Assembly: GCA_963805795.1 (NCBI GenBank)
Contig: CAWDVG010000001.1
Location: 1,302,001-1,366,000, forward strand
DNA: 64,000 nucleotides
Reading direction: 5' to 3'
DNA from: CAWARU01 sp963805795
Lineage (GTDB): Bacteria > Pseudomonadota > Gammaproteobacteria > UBA6186 > Azoamicaceae
The notes beneath the pieces were generated by a model. The model saw only the letters and a list, made by a program, of their open reading frames with translations, was not told where the DNA came from and made no database searches. Every line of letters starts with the position of its first letter. Positions within the stretch are counted from its first letter, which is position 1. The position numbers and the translations under genes are program-made. Below are positions 27,930 through 36,734 of the stretch, one piece after another.

Positions 27930-29858
27930 ATGCTTCCAGAATTAGGGTATTTTAGTCTTATACTGGCGCTTGCCTTAGCAAGCGCGCAATGTCTATTTCC
28001 ATTATATGGATTATATATTTCAAATGATACCTATCTAAGAATAACTCGCCCCCTTGCTTTAGGGCAATGTTTTTTTATTGTCATGAGTTTTTTGATATTA
28101 AGCTATACCTTTGCAAATAATGATTTTTCAGTGGCGTATGTTGCGCAACATTCCAATGCCAGTTTGCCTTTTTTATACAAAATTTCTGCAGTTTGGAGTG
28201 GTCATGAAGGATCTTTACTTCTTTGGATCCTCTTGCTTGCGCTCTGGACTTCTGTTATGGCCTTAAGCTCTCGCGCTTTACCTTTGCCCTTGGTTGCAAG
28301 AATGCTTTGCGTGATGGCCGTCATTATGGCAGGGTTTATTTTATTTATCTTAACGGTTTCAAATCCATTTTTAAGATTACTACCTCATTACCCTCTCGAT
28401 GGATTAGACTTAAATCCCTTATTACAAGATCCTGGGCTTGTGATGCATCCACCTATTTTGTATCTGGGTTATGTGGGTTTTACTGTGCCTTTTGCTTTTG
28501 CAATTGCCGTTCTTTGGCTAGGGGAATTGCAAACAGCCTGGATGAATTGGATTCGACCTTTTATATTGGTTGCTTGGGCCCTGCTGACAATCGGTATCGC
28601 ATTAGGCAGTTGGTGGGCCTATTATGAATTGGGTTGGGGTGGTTGGTGGTTTTGGGATCCGGTTGAAAATGCTTCCTTTATGCCCTGGCTTGTAGCAACA
28701 GCATTAGTACATAGTTTAATTATCGCTCGAAAAAAGAAACTATTTTCTGCATGGACTTTATTATTAGCCCTAATTGCCTTTGCTTTATGCTTGTTAGGAA
28801 CTTTTTTGGTTCGTTCTGGCATCATTAGCACTGTTCATGCTTTTGCTAGTGACCCTACTCGGGGAATGCTTATTTTAGAGTTTATTACGGTTGTTATGGG
28901 TATTTCTTTTATTATTTTTGCCATCCGCGCCAAAAAAATTTCAGAAACTGCACCGACAATATTATCTATTTATTCTAGAGAAAGTTTGCTGGTTTTTAAT
29001 ACGATGATTTTGTTGGTGATTGCTTTAAGTATCTTGTTGGGCACCCTTTTTCCTGTTTTTTATGAACTTTTTACAGAGAAAAAAATTTCCGTTGGATTTC
29101 CTTACTTTAATAGTTTTTTTATCCCCTTGATGATTCCGGTTTTGTGTTCCATACCCTTGGGGCCTTTTACTAAATGGGGAGACAATAAACCTTTAGAAGT
29201 TATTAAACAACTTAAATGGTCGTTGATATTGAGTATTGTGTTGGCTATTACCCTGCCCTTTATTATCATGAAAGCCACTTCTCTTTCTGTTATTCTAGGC
29301 TTAACGCTGGCTTTTTGGGTAGGTTTTGGTACATTACAACGTTTGTTGCACAAAATGCTTGATAAAGGCAAAGGCATTCGAGGCATGTCTTTAGGTGGAT
29401 GGGGAATGGTATTCGGCCATTTGGGCATGGCCATAACAATGATAGGTATTATTATTGTTTCTCATTATGGCATTGAATTAGAAATGCGTGTTTTGCCGCA
29501 AGTACCCATATCCATTGCCGATTATCAAGTGACTTTGAAACAAATCGATATTGTGGAAGGCAGTAACTATTTAAGTAGACGTGCCCATTTTATTTTAGAA
29601 AAAAATGGGCAAATGATTGCTGATTTATTTCCGGAAAAACGTTTATTTGTGGTTCAGGGCAGCATGATGACAGAAACAGCTATAGATGCAGGTTTTTTTC
29701 GGGACATTTACATCTCTTTAGGTGAAAAATTACCGGATGGCGGCATTGCGGCTCGGATTTATTATAAGCCCTTCATTCGCTGGATTTGGTTAGGGGCATT
29801 AATGATTGCTTTTGGGGCAATTTTGGCTGCTATGCATCGAAAGGAAAAGAAATCTTAA
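27930..29858 (+). CDS. ccmF: Cytochrome c-type biogenesis protein CcmF (heme lyase)
   Basis: The 642-residue polytopic membrane protein has the family signatures WSGHEGSLLLW near residue 90 and the heme-handling WWD motif WGGWWFWDPVENASFMPW near 235, plus more than ten hydrophobic helices. Length is as in E. coli CcmF (647). Together with CcmH it attaches heme from holo-CcmE to apocytochromes c at the periplasmic face. It starts the ccmF-G-H-I cluster; the ccmABCDE genes are 13 kb away on the other strand. Confidence 0.96.
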   Translation: MLPELGYFSLILALALASAQCLFPLYGLYISNDTYLRITRPLALGQCFFIVMSFLILSYTFANNDFSVAYVAQHSNASLPFLYKISAVWSGHEGSLLLWILLLALWTSVMALSSRALPLPLVARMLCVMAVIMAGFILFILTVSNPFLRLLPHYPLDGLDLNPLLQDPGLVMHPPILYLGYVGFTVPFAFAIAVLWLGELQTAWMNWIRPFILVAWALLTIGIALGSWWAYYELGWGGWWFWDPVENASFMPWLVATALVHSLIIARKKKLFSAWTLLLALIAFALCLLGTFLVRSGIISTVHAFASDPTRGMLILEFITVVMGISFIIFAIRAKKISETAPTILSIYSRESLLVFNTMILLVIALSILLGTLFPVFYELFTEKKISVGFPYFNSFFIPLMIPVLCSIPLGPFTKWGDNKPLEVIKQLKWSLILSIVLAITLPFIIMKATSLSVILGLTLAFWVGFGTLQRLLHKMLDKGKGIRGMSLGGWGMVFGHLGMAITMIGIIIVSHYGIELEMRVLPQVPISIADYQVTLKQIDIVEGSNYLSRRAHFILEKNGQMIADLFPEKRLFVVQGSMMTETAIDAGFFRDIYISLGEKLPDGGIAARIYYKPFIRWIWLGALMIAFGAILAAMHRKEKKS

Positions 29859-29977
29859 GAATTTTAAATATTGAGTATTGGCACGCTTAATAGGTTATAG
29901 TAATCTGCGAGTGATGAGTTTTGCTCATCAGACACGATGAAGTCTTACTTATTTTGCAATTTAGAAATGAGGTTTTT

Positions 29978-30550
29978 GTGTTAATTTCTTTACGTTATAT
30001 TTTACCCCTAATTATTTTTATTGCACTTGCTATACTTTTAAGTCAAGGTTTTTCTAAAGATGAGGGGAGTAATAAACCCATGGAACAAATGGTATCTGCC
30101 ACCACATTAGATTCAACTATAAAACAAACTAGAAAAAATTTTCGACTCAAAAGCCTAACGGAACCTGGCAGAGAATTAACGCAGGATATTTTTAAAGGAA
30201 AGGTAACTATCCTAACCGTTTGGGCTTCTTGGTGTGCAGCTTGCAGAGTAGAACAAGATAAATTGTTAAATTTATCGAAGCAATTAGTGGGCGTATCCTG
30301 GGTTGGATTAAATATCAATGATAGCTTGGATGATGCGCAGCGCATGTTACAAATATACGGCAATCCTTATCAGGAAATTATTTATGATCCAGAAGGTCGT
30401 TTAGCCATTGATTTAGGGATACGGGGAACACCTGCGCTTTTAGTCTTAGATAAAAATGGAGGAATATACTACCGTCATTATGGATCTTTGAATACTATAA
30501 TTTGGCAAGAAGAAATATTGCCCTTAATAAAAAGTTTAGAAGAAGGCTAA
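29978..30550 (+). CDS. ccmG: Thiol:disulfide interchange protein CcmG/DsbE
   Basis: The start is put at a GTG (29978) preceded by TGAGG. It gives a 190-residue protein beginning with one membrane anchor (LISLRYILPLIIFIALAILL), as in CcmG. The longer frame from a TTG at 29921 would put 19 polar residues before the anchor. The periplasmic thioredoxin-like domain has the active site WASWCAACRVEQ (CAAC; many relatives have CPTC or CEPC) and a cis-Pro region GTPALLVLD. It keeps the CXXCH heme-binding cysteines of apocytochromes reduced. It lies between ccmF and ccmH. Confidence 0.92.
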   Translation: MLISLRYILPLIIFIALAILLSQGFSKDEGSNKPMEQMVSATTLDSTIKQTRKNFRLKSLTEPGRELTQDIFKGKVTILTVWASWCAACRVEQDKLLNLSKQLVGVSWVGLNINDSLDDAQRMLQIYGNPYQEIIYDPEGRLAIDLGIRGTPALLVLDKNGGIYYRHYGSLNTIIWQEEILPLIKSLEEG

Positions 30551-30568
30551 GTGAAATAAGGTTACATT

Positions 30569-30976
30569 ATGGAACAAGTCCAAACTTTTACAACATTAGA
30601 AACTAATAGGATACAAAGTTTATATTCTTTTGATAATAAACAGGAAGAGCAATTATTTAATAAGATCTCAAAAGAACTAAGATGTACCGTTTGCCAAAAT
30701 CAAAGTTTATTCGATTCTATGGCGCCCATTGCCATTGATCTTCGTCGCGAAATCTATCGACAAGTTCAAAGTGGACAGAGGGAGGAAGATATTATTCAAT
30801 TTGTGGTAAGTCGTTATGGGGAAGATGTGTTATACAACCCCCCTTGGCAGGTTAGTACTAGTTTCTTATGGTTGGGTCCGTTATTGATGCTTATATTAGG
30901 GTCAGCACTTATAATAAAATATATTAGGGGAACCACAGCCACAGCACATTCAAAGAATATGCATAAAAAACCATGA
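30569..30976 (+). CDS. ccmH: Cytochrome c-type biogenesis protein CcmH, without visible signal peptide
   Basis: The 135-residue protein has the CcmH core ELRCTVCQNQSLFDS with its redox CxxC pair, APIAIDLRREIYRQVQSG, SRYGEDVLYNPPW, and a C-terminal membrane helix (FLWLGPLLMLILGSALIIKYI). In the family this domain is periplasmic and follows a cleaved signal peptide. Here the N-terminus (MEQVQTFTTLETNRIQSLYS) is polar. An in-frame stop three codons upstream of the ATG excludes an extension, and only 18 bases separate it from ccmG. Either export uses the C-terminal helix alone, or the gene has lost its signal. The last four bases overlap ccmI (ATGA). Confidence 0.9.
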   Translation: MEQVQTFTTLETNRIQSLYSFDNKQEEQLFNKISKELRCTVCQNQSLFDSMAPIAIDLRREIYRQVQSGQREEDIIQFVVSRYGEDVLYNPPWQVSTSFLWLGPLLMLILGSALIIKYIRGTTATAHSKNMHKKP

Positions 30977-31428
30977 TGCTACTTTTTTGGATTTTAACTT
31001 TCTTTTTTACGCTGCTAGCCATTAGTATTTTTATCCCCTGGTTAAAATTTAATATTAGAAGTCTTTTTGTTTTCTCTTTTATTATATTGTTTACTTATTC
31101 TTTTTATTATACTTTTGGTGCCAGCCAATATTTACAGGGCTATTATACTTCGGATGACCTAATAAATAGAGAACAAATGCAACGCATCCGCCCCTTAATG
31201 ACTGAACTTAAAAAACAGGAATATCGTTTACGATTTCATTTGGAAGAAAATCCGAAAGATTATTTGGCACAATCAAAGCTACTAGAATTATTATCGATAC
31301 AAGCATTACAATCCGGTGATCAAACCTTGGCTAAGCAATTTTTGCTAAAAGCATTAGAGTTATTGCCAGAAACATCGGATTATTTACCAAGAAAAAAACA
31401 TCTTCAAGAGATGGGGGCCAGTCTGTAG
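30973..31428 (+). CDS. ccmI: CcmI/CycH-like cytochrome c biogenesis protein, short form
   Basis: The 151-residue protein has two N-terminal membrane helices (about 1-22 and 28-50) and a loop with a leucine-zipper-like stretch. A short TPR-like tail follows (EYRLRFHLEENPKDYLAQSK, TLAKQFLLKALELLP). CcmI is the apocytochrome chaperone of the heme ligation complex; full-length forms have a longer TPR domain, so this one is reduced. Start overlaps the ccmH stop by ATGA, so the pair is translationally coupled. Assignment is mainly by position and topology. Confidence 0.75.
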   Translation: MMLLFWILTFFFTLLAISIFIPWLKFNIRSLFVFSFIILFTYSFYYTFGASQYLQGYYTSDDLINREQMQRIRPLMTELKKQEYRLRFHLEENPKDYLAQSKLLELLSIQALQSGDQTLAKQFLLKALELLPETSDYLPRKKHLQEMGASL

Positions 31429-31450
31429 AGGCCCCTACAGTGCTATTTTT
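31423..31450 (+). terminator. Terminator at the end of ccmFGHI
   Basis: CTGTAG (31423-31428) pairs with CTACAG (31435-31440) across AGGCCC, followed by TGCTATTTTTTC. The ccmI stop forms part of the stem, and the convergent ankyrin gene ends at 31443. Confidence 0.5.
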
Positions 31451-33203
31451 TCTTTTTTCTGTTTTTCTTTTTTCGAGCAGTAGTCGCTGCGGTTGCTTCA
31501 GGTTGGGTACCGGCTGCAGCTGTTTGTCCATTTACAGGTTGGGTAACAATCATAGCAGTTTCAGTTTGTATTTTAGTATTGGGTTTACCATCTTGATTTC
31601 CATCATAATCTAAGGTTAGATAAGAGGTTGCAAGTTCAGCTAAAGTACCTTGATAAGTGTTTCTACGTGCAAGAACATTCAATCCAAACAATAATAAACT
31701 ATCTCGAATTGCTCCCAAATCCTTTTGTTGTGGTAATAGCATTTTTAAAGATTGTAATGGTAGGTTTAGGAAGCTTCGCGCAGTCGCAGTTATATTGGGG
31801 CAAAGGATATATTCCTGCAAACTCACTCCCGAAAAATTAGCGACCACTTTCTTAACACAGTCCAAATCTGCTTTGGCATGTGGAGAAATCAGAGATACTA
31901 ATTTTGAACCATGAGCCAGAACGCCTAAATTTTCAGGAGAAGTTTCTATCCATTCTTTTTTAGAAGATAGCACTTCAAATTTTATTTTCTGCTTTGGATC
32001 AACCAGAATGGTAAGTAATTTATTAGAATTTAATATTTGATTTCTGTTATTACATAGATTTGCTTTTCTTAATTTTTCTAGATTTAGTATGGGTATTCTA
32101 TTGCTATCTTCTAGCAAATTTGAGGAAGCATTTTTATCTCTTAAGATGTCAATTTCTAAACCATCCATAATCTGCTTGAGCTCTGCATCATGTTTAGGGT
32201 CTAATAGTTGCACTGCCGTTCGTCCGCGCTTATCCGTTGCGGTACCCGAGGCACCAGCATTTCTTAACCATGTGATGGCCTTGTTATTTCTTAGGAATGA
32301 AGCAAAATGAAGCGCAGTAAAACCATTTTTATCTTGAATATTGATTTGCAACCCTAAAGCAGGGCCTTTTTTAAGAATTGATTCAATGATATCATCAAGT
32401 CCAATTGCAACAGCAAGCATCAGAGCTGTTCGACCATTCAAATCTTGAGCGTTCATATCAAGTTGAATTTCGGGATCTGAAGCATAGGAAAATAATTCTA
32501 GTGCTTCTTCTCGCGATTCGTTAATCAAAAGATAGTGTAATAGAGTGTTGTTAAAGCAATCTTCTGGATATTTTAGATTAGGATTGCCACCACATTCTAC
32601 TATTAAAAATTTAAGCTTTTGACGATAATCACGATCACCGTTATTTAAAGATAGCAACAAACAATTTTGGCTTTGAAGAGGTTTAAAATTAGGGGTTATT
32701 TTATTTGATTGCACAAATTTTTTGAAAGTTTGAAAATCAGTCTCTTTCAAAATTTGCCAGGTCTGCTCATTATATATTTTGGATTTAAACAAGTTATTTT
32801 CGACCCTGACAATTCCCGTCGATATTTCTGTTTGTTTTAAATGAATGGCTAAATCCCTCGCTGTATACCCTTGTTTATTTTGACGAGTAAAAAATCGGGT
32901 GTCCAAATGGCCATTAGTCAGAATTTTCACTAATACATGCTGTATTATCTCCATAACAAAATCTGTTTGCCCCTGTTTTATAGCACTATGTAAATAAGTA
33001 TCTCCTGTTTGTAAATCCTGAGCACAGAGATCAAGAATCCGTTCATATTGATTATAAATTTTAATAAATTCTTCATGAGAACCCGTTTTGGCGAGCTGGA
33101 GCAGTCGTTCCTCAATGCTTTTCCTCATAGCCTCTATTTCTTTTCGTTGTTCTTGTGCGGCTGTTGCATGTCTTAACATTAAAGCTTCTGAAGTGGCTGC
33201 CAT
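31443..33203 (-). CDS. Ankyrin-repeat protein with Lys-rich C-terminus
   Basis: The ATG at 33203 is chosen because AGGAG lies 10 bases upstream; an in-frame ATG at 33254 would add a hydrophobic stretch with no ribosome-binding site. The product is about 586 residues. Ankyrin repeats are clear between about 45 and 340 (DTYLHSAIKQGQTDFVMEII, GRTALMLAVAIGLDDIIESI, GFTALHFASFLRNNKAITWL, AGASGTATDKRGRTAVQLL). The C-terminal 200 residues match nothing I know. The tail is a Thr/Ala-rich linker ending ARKKKNRKKKK, which could act as a nuclear or nucleic-acid targeting signal. A host-directed effector role is plausible but unproven. Confidence 0.78.
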   Translation of the reverse strand: MAATSEALMLRHATAAQEQRKEIEAMRKSIEERLLQLAKTGSHEEFIKIYNQYERILDLCAQDLQTGDTYLHSAIKQGQTDFVMEIIQHVLVKILTNGHLDTRFFTRQNKQGYTARDLAIHLKQTEISTGIVRVENNLFKSKIYNEQTWQILKETDFQTFKKFVQSNKITPNFKPLQSQNCLLLSLNNGDRDYRQKLKFLIVECGGNPNLKYPEDCFNNTLLHYLLINESREEALELFSYASDPEIQLDMNAQDLNGRTALMLAVAIGLDDIIESILKKGPALGLQINIQDKNGFTALHFASFLRNNKAITWLRNAGASGTATDKRGRTAVQLLDPKHDAELKQIMDGLEIDILRDKNASSNLLEDSNRIPILNLEKLRKANLCNNRNQILNSNKLLTILVDPKQKIKFEVLSSKKEWIETSPENLGVLAHGSKLVSLISPHAKADLDCVKKVVANFSGVSLQEYILCPNITATARSFLNLPLQSLKMLLPQQKDLGAIRDSLLLFGLNVLARRNTYQGTLAELATSYLTLDYDGNQDGKPNTKIQTETAMIVTQPVNGQTAAAGTQPEATAATTARKKKNRKKKK

Positions 33204-33281
33204 GATATTTAGTCTCCTAATGATCAAGTGGATAAAAAATATTAATAATATCAATCTATTAAGTTATTACGCGGAGGCCGC

Positions 33282-33302
33282 ACTATTCAATAGTTGAATA
33301 GT
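33282..33302 (-). promoter_or_regulatory. Perfect palindrome upstream of the ankyrin gene
   Basis: ACTATTCAA, TAG, TTGAATAGT form a perfect 9-base inverted repeat about 80 bases before the start at 33203. Position and symmetry suit an operator for a dimeric regulator. Confidence 0.4.
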
Positions 33303-33421
33303 TTACTTATAATATCCTGTAATATACCTGTAATATAAGAGCATCAGAGGTATATAGTTGACCAAATTGCGACTGAAGTCAACTGCTTATTGATACAGTT
33401 CAACATGGGTTAAGAATTTGC

Positions 33422-34531
33422 TTAAATTTTTTGTAGGATAATATTGCCCACACTATAACCCGCGCCAAATGCGCAAATAAGGCCAATATCTCCTACCTGC
33501 AAATCCTGGTGATATTTGTGAAAGGCAATAATGGAGCCCGGGGAACTGGTGTTTGCGAATTCTTCTAATATGGTGGGGGCATCTAAAAATTCCGGTTCTC
33601 GATTTAATATTTTAGTTGCAATCAAGCGATTCATATTGGCATTAGCCTGATGTAGCCATAAACGTTTAATTTTTTCTTTTTCGACGTTACATTTTTCTAA
33701 ATGGTTAAATACCACTTCAGAAACCCAGGGGACAACTTCTTTAAATACTTTACGCCCTTGTTGCATAAACTGTTTGTCGCGGCTATCTCTGTTATCTGAG
33801 TCTAGCGGGGTTAGAATACCAAAATTATTACGAATATTATTTGAGAATTGAGTTTTTAATTGGCTGCCCAAAATACGAAAAGGGTGTTGGCTTTTACAAT
33901 GTTCTTCTGCTTGAATAACCACAGCTGTGCAAGCATCGCCAAAAATAAAATGGCTATCTCGATCCCGAAAGTTAATATGGGCAGTGCAAATTTCAGGATT
34001 AACCATTAGCACTGTTTTTGCATTACCTTGTTGAATGGTATTCAGGGCCGTCTGAATTCCAAAGGTGGCCGAAGCACAAGCTGCATTCATATCAAAGGCA
34101 AAGCCTTCAATATCTAATGCTTTTTGTATTTCTATCGACATGGCCGGATAGGAACGCTCAGTAACAGAACTCGCCACTAAAAGAAAATCAACTTCTTTAT
34201 TACTGATGTTGGCATGCGTTAAAGCATCTATCGCTGCTTTTGTTGCCAGTTCACATTGAATAGAGGGTTCGTGATCTGGACGAGAACTAATTCGAGGTCG
34301 CATCCGCTGAATATCTAAAATGCCTTCTCTGTCGATAACATAGCGCTGTTTGATACCAGAAGCTTTTTGAATAAACTCTGCAGACGAATATTGTAATAGA
34401 TCAGGACTCTGCGGATCGAGGTTCTGATTATAGCAATCGACATACTGATTAAAAGAACTCACCAACTCGTCATTCGTAATAGAATGGTTAGGGACACTAT
34501 AGCCTGTGGCAGATAGTACAACAGAGTTCAC
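33422..34531 (-). CDS. 3-oxoacyl-ACP synthase III (FabH)-like enzyme
   Basis: The 369-residue protein starts at GTG with AAGGAAG 5 bases upstream. It has the KAS III catalytic triad: Cys about 152 in NAACASATFGIQ, His about 294 in LWLHQANANMN, and Asn about 327 in FANTSSPGSI, plus the C-terminal FGAGYSVGNIIL. KAS III enzymes condense an acyl-CoA with malonyl-ACP. It is longer than housekeeping FabH (about 320) and is not in a fab cluster, so a paralogue for a special lipid, methyl-ketone or secondary product is as likely as fatty-acid initiation. Confidence 0.88.
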   Translation of the reverse strand: MNSVVLSATGYSVPNHSITNDELVSSFNQYVDCYNQNLDPQSPDLLQYSSAEFIQKASGIKQRYVIDREGILDIQRMRPRISSRPDHEPSIQCELATKAAIDALTHANISNKEVDFLLVASSVTERSYPAMSIEIQKALDIEGFAFDMNAACASATFGIQTALNTIQQGNAKTVLMVNPEICTAHINFRDRDSHFIFGDACTAVVIQAEEHCKSQHPFRILGSQLKTQFSNNIRNNFGILTPLDSDNRDSRDKQFMQQGRKVFKEVVPWVSEVVFNHLEKCNVEKEKIKRLWLHQANANMNRLIATKILNREPEFLDAPTILEEFANTSSPGSIIAFHKYHQDLQVGDIGLICAFGAGYSVGNIILQKI

Positions 34532-34749
34532 AATACTTCCTTAATCCTGGTTAAGTAATGAATTTTTTCGTATATACATAAAGCAAATCCCAAGTCGTAA
34601 CTAAGAGGATGCCCACCTTTCAGTGCCTATCTTGTGAATTTTAAAGAGATTTGTCAATATAAAGAAAAATTTTGATTGATGATAGTTTAATAACTTACAA
34701 CTTATTAGTGATCTTGTTTTCAGTTCAGAAAAGTACTTAAGAGGTGGGG

Positions 34750-35145
34750 TTACTTCGGCCGATATTTTTCAATCGCCTCAAATAAATTTTTATGATCATC
34801 TGCTTTGATGACATATTCATTCATGCCCATACTTTTGCACAATTCAATATCTTTGGGATCTTGGCTAGCGGTTAATGCAATAATGGGAATATCTTTGCAA
34901 GAATCAGGTAAATCTCGAATGATTTTTGCAGCCTCATACCCATTCATAATGGGCATATACAAATCCATAATCGCCAGATCAAAATGCTCCGCCTTAAGCT
35001 TCTCTATTGCTTCTGCACCGGTACCTGCCGTCGTTACGGTATAGCCTTTTGAAGATAAAATAGATGACATAACAGCTCTTGTAGTTCGACTGTTGTCAAC
35101 AAATAATATCTTAAAAGATTTGTCAGATGGGTTATTTGTACTCAT
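34750..35145 (-). CDS. Single-domain response regulator
   Basis: The 131-residue protein is one receiver domain: FVDNS (one acidic residue of the usual pair is Asn), phospho-acceptor Asp 61 in AIMDLYMPIMNG, Thr in ALTAS and Lys in YVIKADD. No output domain is present. CheY-like and DivK-like proteins share this layout; there are no chemotaxis or kinase genes beside it. It is an orphan, and its partner cannot be named from this window. Confidence 0.88.
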   Translation of the reverse strand: MSTNNPSDKSFKILFVDNSRTTRAVMSSILSSKGYTVTTAGTGAEAIEKLKAEHFDLAIMDLYMPIMNGYEAAKIIRDLPDSCKDIPIIALTASQDPKDIELCKSMGMNEYVIKADDHKNLFEAIEKYRPK

Positions 35146-35252
35146 GTTATTAAGAATAGACTATTTCTAAAAATTTTTAAAAAAGGCGCTTGGCCAGACA
35201 TTTATCAATACGCAAAGTTGATATATATGTCAATTTCGTGTATTCTTAAAAT

Positions 35253-35618
35253 ATGAACATAGATAGGCAAGTAATTGAAATATTGCATATTTTATTCACT
35301 CAACACCTAGAGGCGAAGATAGATAGAAGCCTTTATGCATTAAAGGAAGGATGTAACTTACGGTTTTTTTTTAAAAGCATTCGCTATTCAGAGGATATCG
35401 ACTTTGACGTTAAATCCATTGCAAAAGAGACACTACAACAAAAAGTAAATAAACTACTAGATAGCACCCCTTTTCTCCAAAATCTTAAAATAAAGGGTAT
35501 AGATATTATTCAGAAGTCGGAGCCTAAGCAAACCGAAACCACCCAAGGATGGAAGTTAAGTTTTTCCTACAATCACTTAAATTGGAGAAGCTTGCGATGG
35601 CCACCCAAATGCAATTAG
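35253..35618 (+). pseudogene. Truncated AbiEii-type nucleotidyltransferase toxin
   Basis: The frame opens like an AbiEii/AbiGii toxin: LKEGCNLRFFFKSIRYSEDIDFDV corresponds to the family motif GG-x-L-R...R-S-E-D-x-D, with the nucleotidyltransferase acidic residues (the first Gly is changed to Glu-Gly). After about residue 108 the similarity ends, and the last residues (NHLNWRSLRWPPKCN) are read through the leader of a broken ankyrin gene. The expected ~200 C-terminal residues are gone, and no AbiEi antitoxin precedes it. It is almost certainly a dead fragment of a toxin-antitoxin or phage-defence system. Confidence 0.72.
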
Positions 35619-35870
35619 CAAATTCAAATACCAACACTCCTACTCTTTCTCAATCTCAACATAAATCACCAACAGGAAGACACAGGGCAAACTGCTTTAC
35701 ACGCAGCAGTTCTCTATCTTCATAAAGACGTGATAAAGGAATTGCTAGCAGCAGACGCCATTAAAAATAGTGTGGATCACAATGGTAAAACAGCAGTAGA
35801 TTATGCAACGGAATCAGAGAACGCTGAAATTCAGGCGTTGTTTAAACCAAAAGTCACGGCAAACCTTTAA
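35597..35870 (+). pseudogene. Frameshifted, internally deleted ankyrin-repeat gene
   Basis: An ATG at 35597 with GGAG 9 bases upstream starts MATQMQLANSNTNTPTLSQS in one frame. From about 35670 a different frame reads a clean ankyrin unit (DTGQTALHAAVLYLHKDVIK ELL, then NGKTAVDYATESENAEIQAL) to a TAA at 35868-35870. So the start and end of an ankyrin gene survive with the middle lost and the frame broken. Confidence 0.7.
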
Positions 35871-35900
35871 TTCAAAGGTCTGTTCCATATTTGGTCACCC

Positions 35901-36734
35901 TTATGCGTGTTGCATCGATAACCTTTGCAAAGATAACCATAGTACAGTTCCCCCCACCACCGCAGCTGGCGGAACAAATAAATTTGCACCGGGTATCATC
36001 ATGGCCAAACTCACCATAGAACCAAAACCAATAACAGTGAAGAAATTTTGTTTCAGAAGGTTCAGGACCTCTTTAAAATGGATTTCTTGGTTGTCGGGTT
36101 GATAGTCGATATATTGAACAGCAAGAATCCAAGCCAGAACGATCCACCAAACAAAAGGGAAAAACAGCCATGATAATGGGAAAAGGAGTAATAATAAACA
36201 GAATAAAACCCAAGGCAAAAAATATAGCAGTTTTCTTCCTTCGCGTGCCAGGGTTCGAGGAGCCATGACAAGAATGGTTTTTAACCAATTTTTATCTTGA
36301 AGACGAGAGCTCTTTGTACTATTCAAATCTGTATTTGAAAAATTTGAAAAATCCTGGTTCTGCTCAGGGATCAATACTCCCTGTTTTTCGTTAATGATGA
36401 TATTGGCTGCTGCCTCAGCTAATATTCCATAAAATGGAGAAGCGATGATATTAGTCAGAATCGTGAAAATAAAAGTACTCACCATTAAACTGATAAGACT
36501 ATATATTATCCAAAATAACCAACCCAAAAAAACCATGACCCAATAGGGAAACCCCGCTATAAAGGAATTAAAATGATAAAAAAGAAAAAAAGCCAAACCT
36601 GAAAATACTATCACTAATAAGATAGCATTAAAAATAATGGGTATTACAATATAGTGTCTTAAACCAGGTTTAAAAATAAGTCTAAAACCCAGAAAGAAAA
36701 AATGGACCCCTTTTATAAAAGCATTTACCATAGC
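35901..36734 (-). CDS. cysZ: CysZ-like sulfate uptake membrane protein (EI24 family)
   Basis: The start at ATG 36734 gives MVNAFIKGVHFFFLGFRLIF, matching CysZ N-termini; a TTG at 36773 would add 13 residues with no ribosome-binding site. Family marks in about 277 residues: KPGLRHYIVIPIIFN, MAPRTLAREGRKLLYFLPW, AVQYIDYQPDN and the C-terminal PGANLFVPPAAVVGGTVLW. CysZ mediates sulfate entry across the inner membrane for cysteine synthesis. It overlaps the 3' end of the upstream transporter gene by 10 bases, so the two are coupled; that neighbour may share an anion substrate. Confidence 0.85.
   Translation of the reverse strand, partial: AMVNAFIKGVHFFFLGFRLIFKPGLRHYIVIPIIFNAILLVIVFSGLAFFLFYHFNSFIAGFPYWVMVFLGWLFWIIYSLISLMVSTFIFTILTNIIASPFYGILAEAAANIIINEKQGVLIPEQNQDFSNFSNTDLNSTKSSRLQDKNWLKTILVMAPRTLAREGRKLLYFLPWVLFCLLLLLFPLSWLFFPFVWWIVLAWILAVQYIDYQPDNQEIHFKEVLNLLKQNFFTVIGFGSMVSLAMMIPGANLFVPPAAVVGGTVLWLSLQRLSMQHA

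Noticed and set aside
28223..28627. 134-codon plus-strand frame in ccmF
   Set aside because: It lies wholly inside the well-supported ccmF frame; hydrophobic codons in the second frame explain its length.
36062..36288. Two overlapping minus-strand frames inside cysZ
   Set aside because: They are alternative frames of the CysZ coding sequence without starts of their own.
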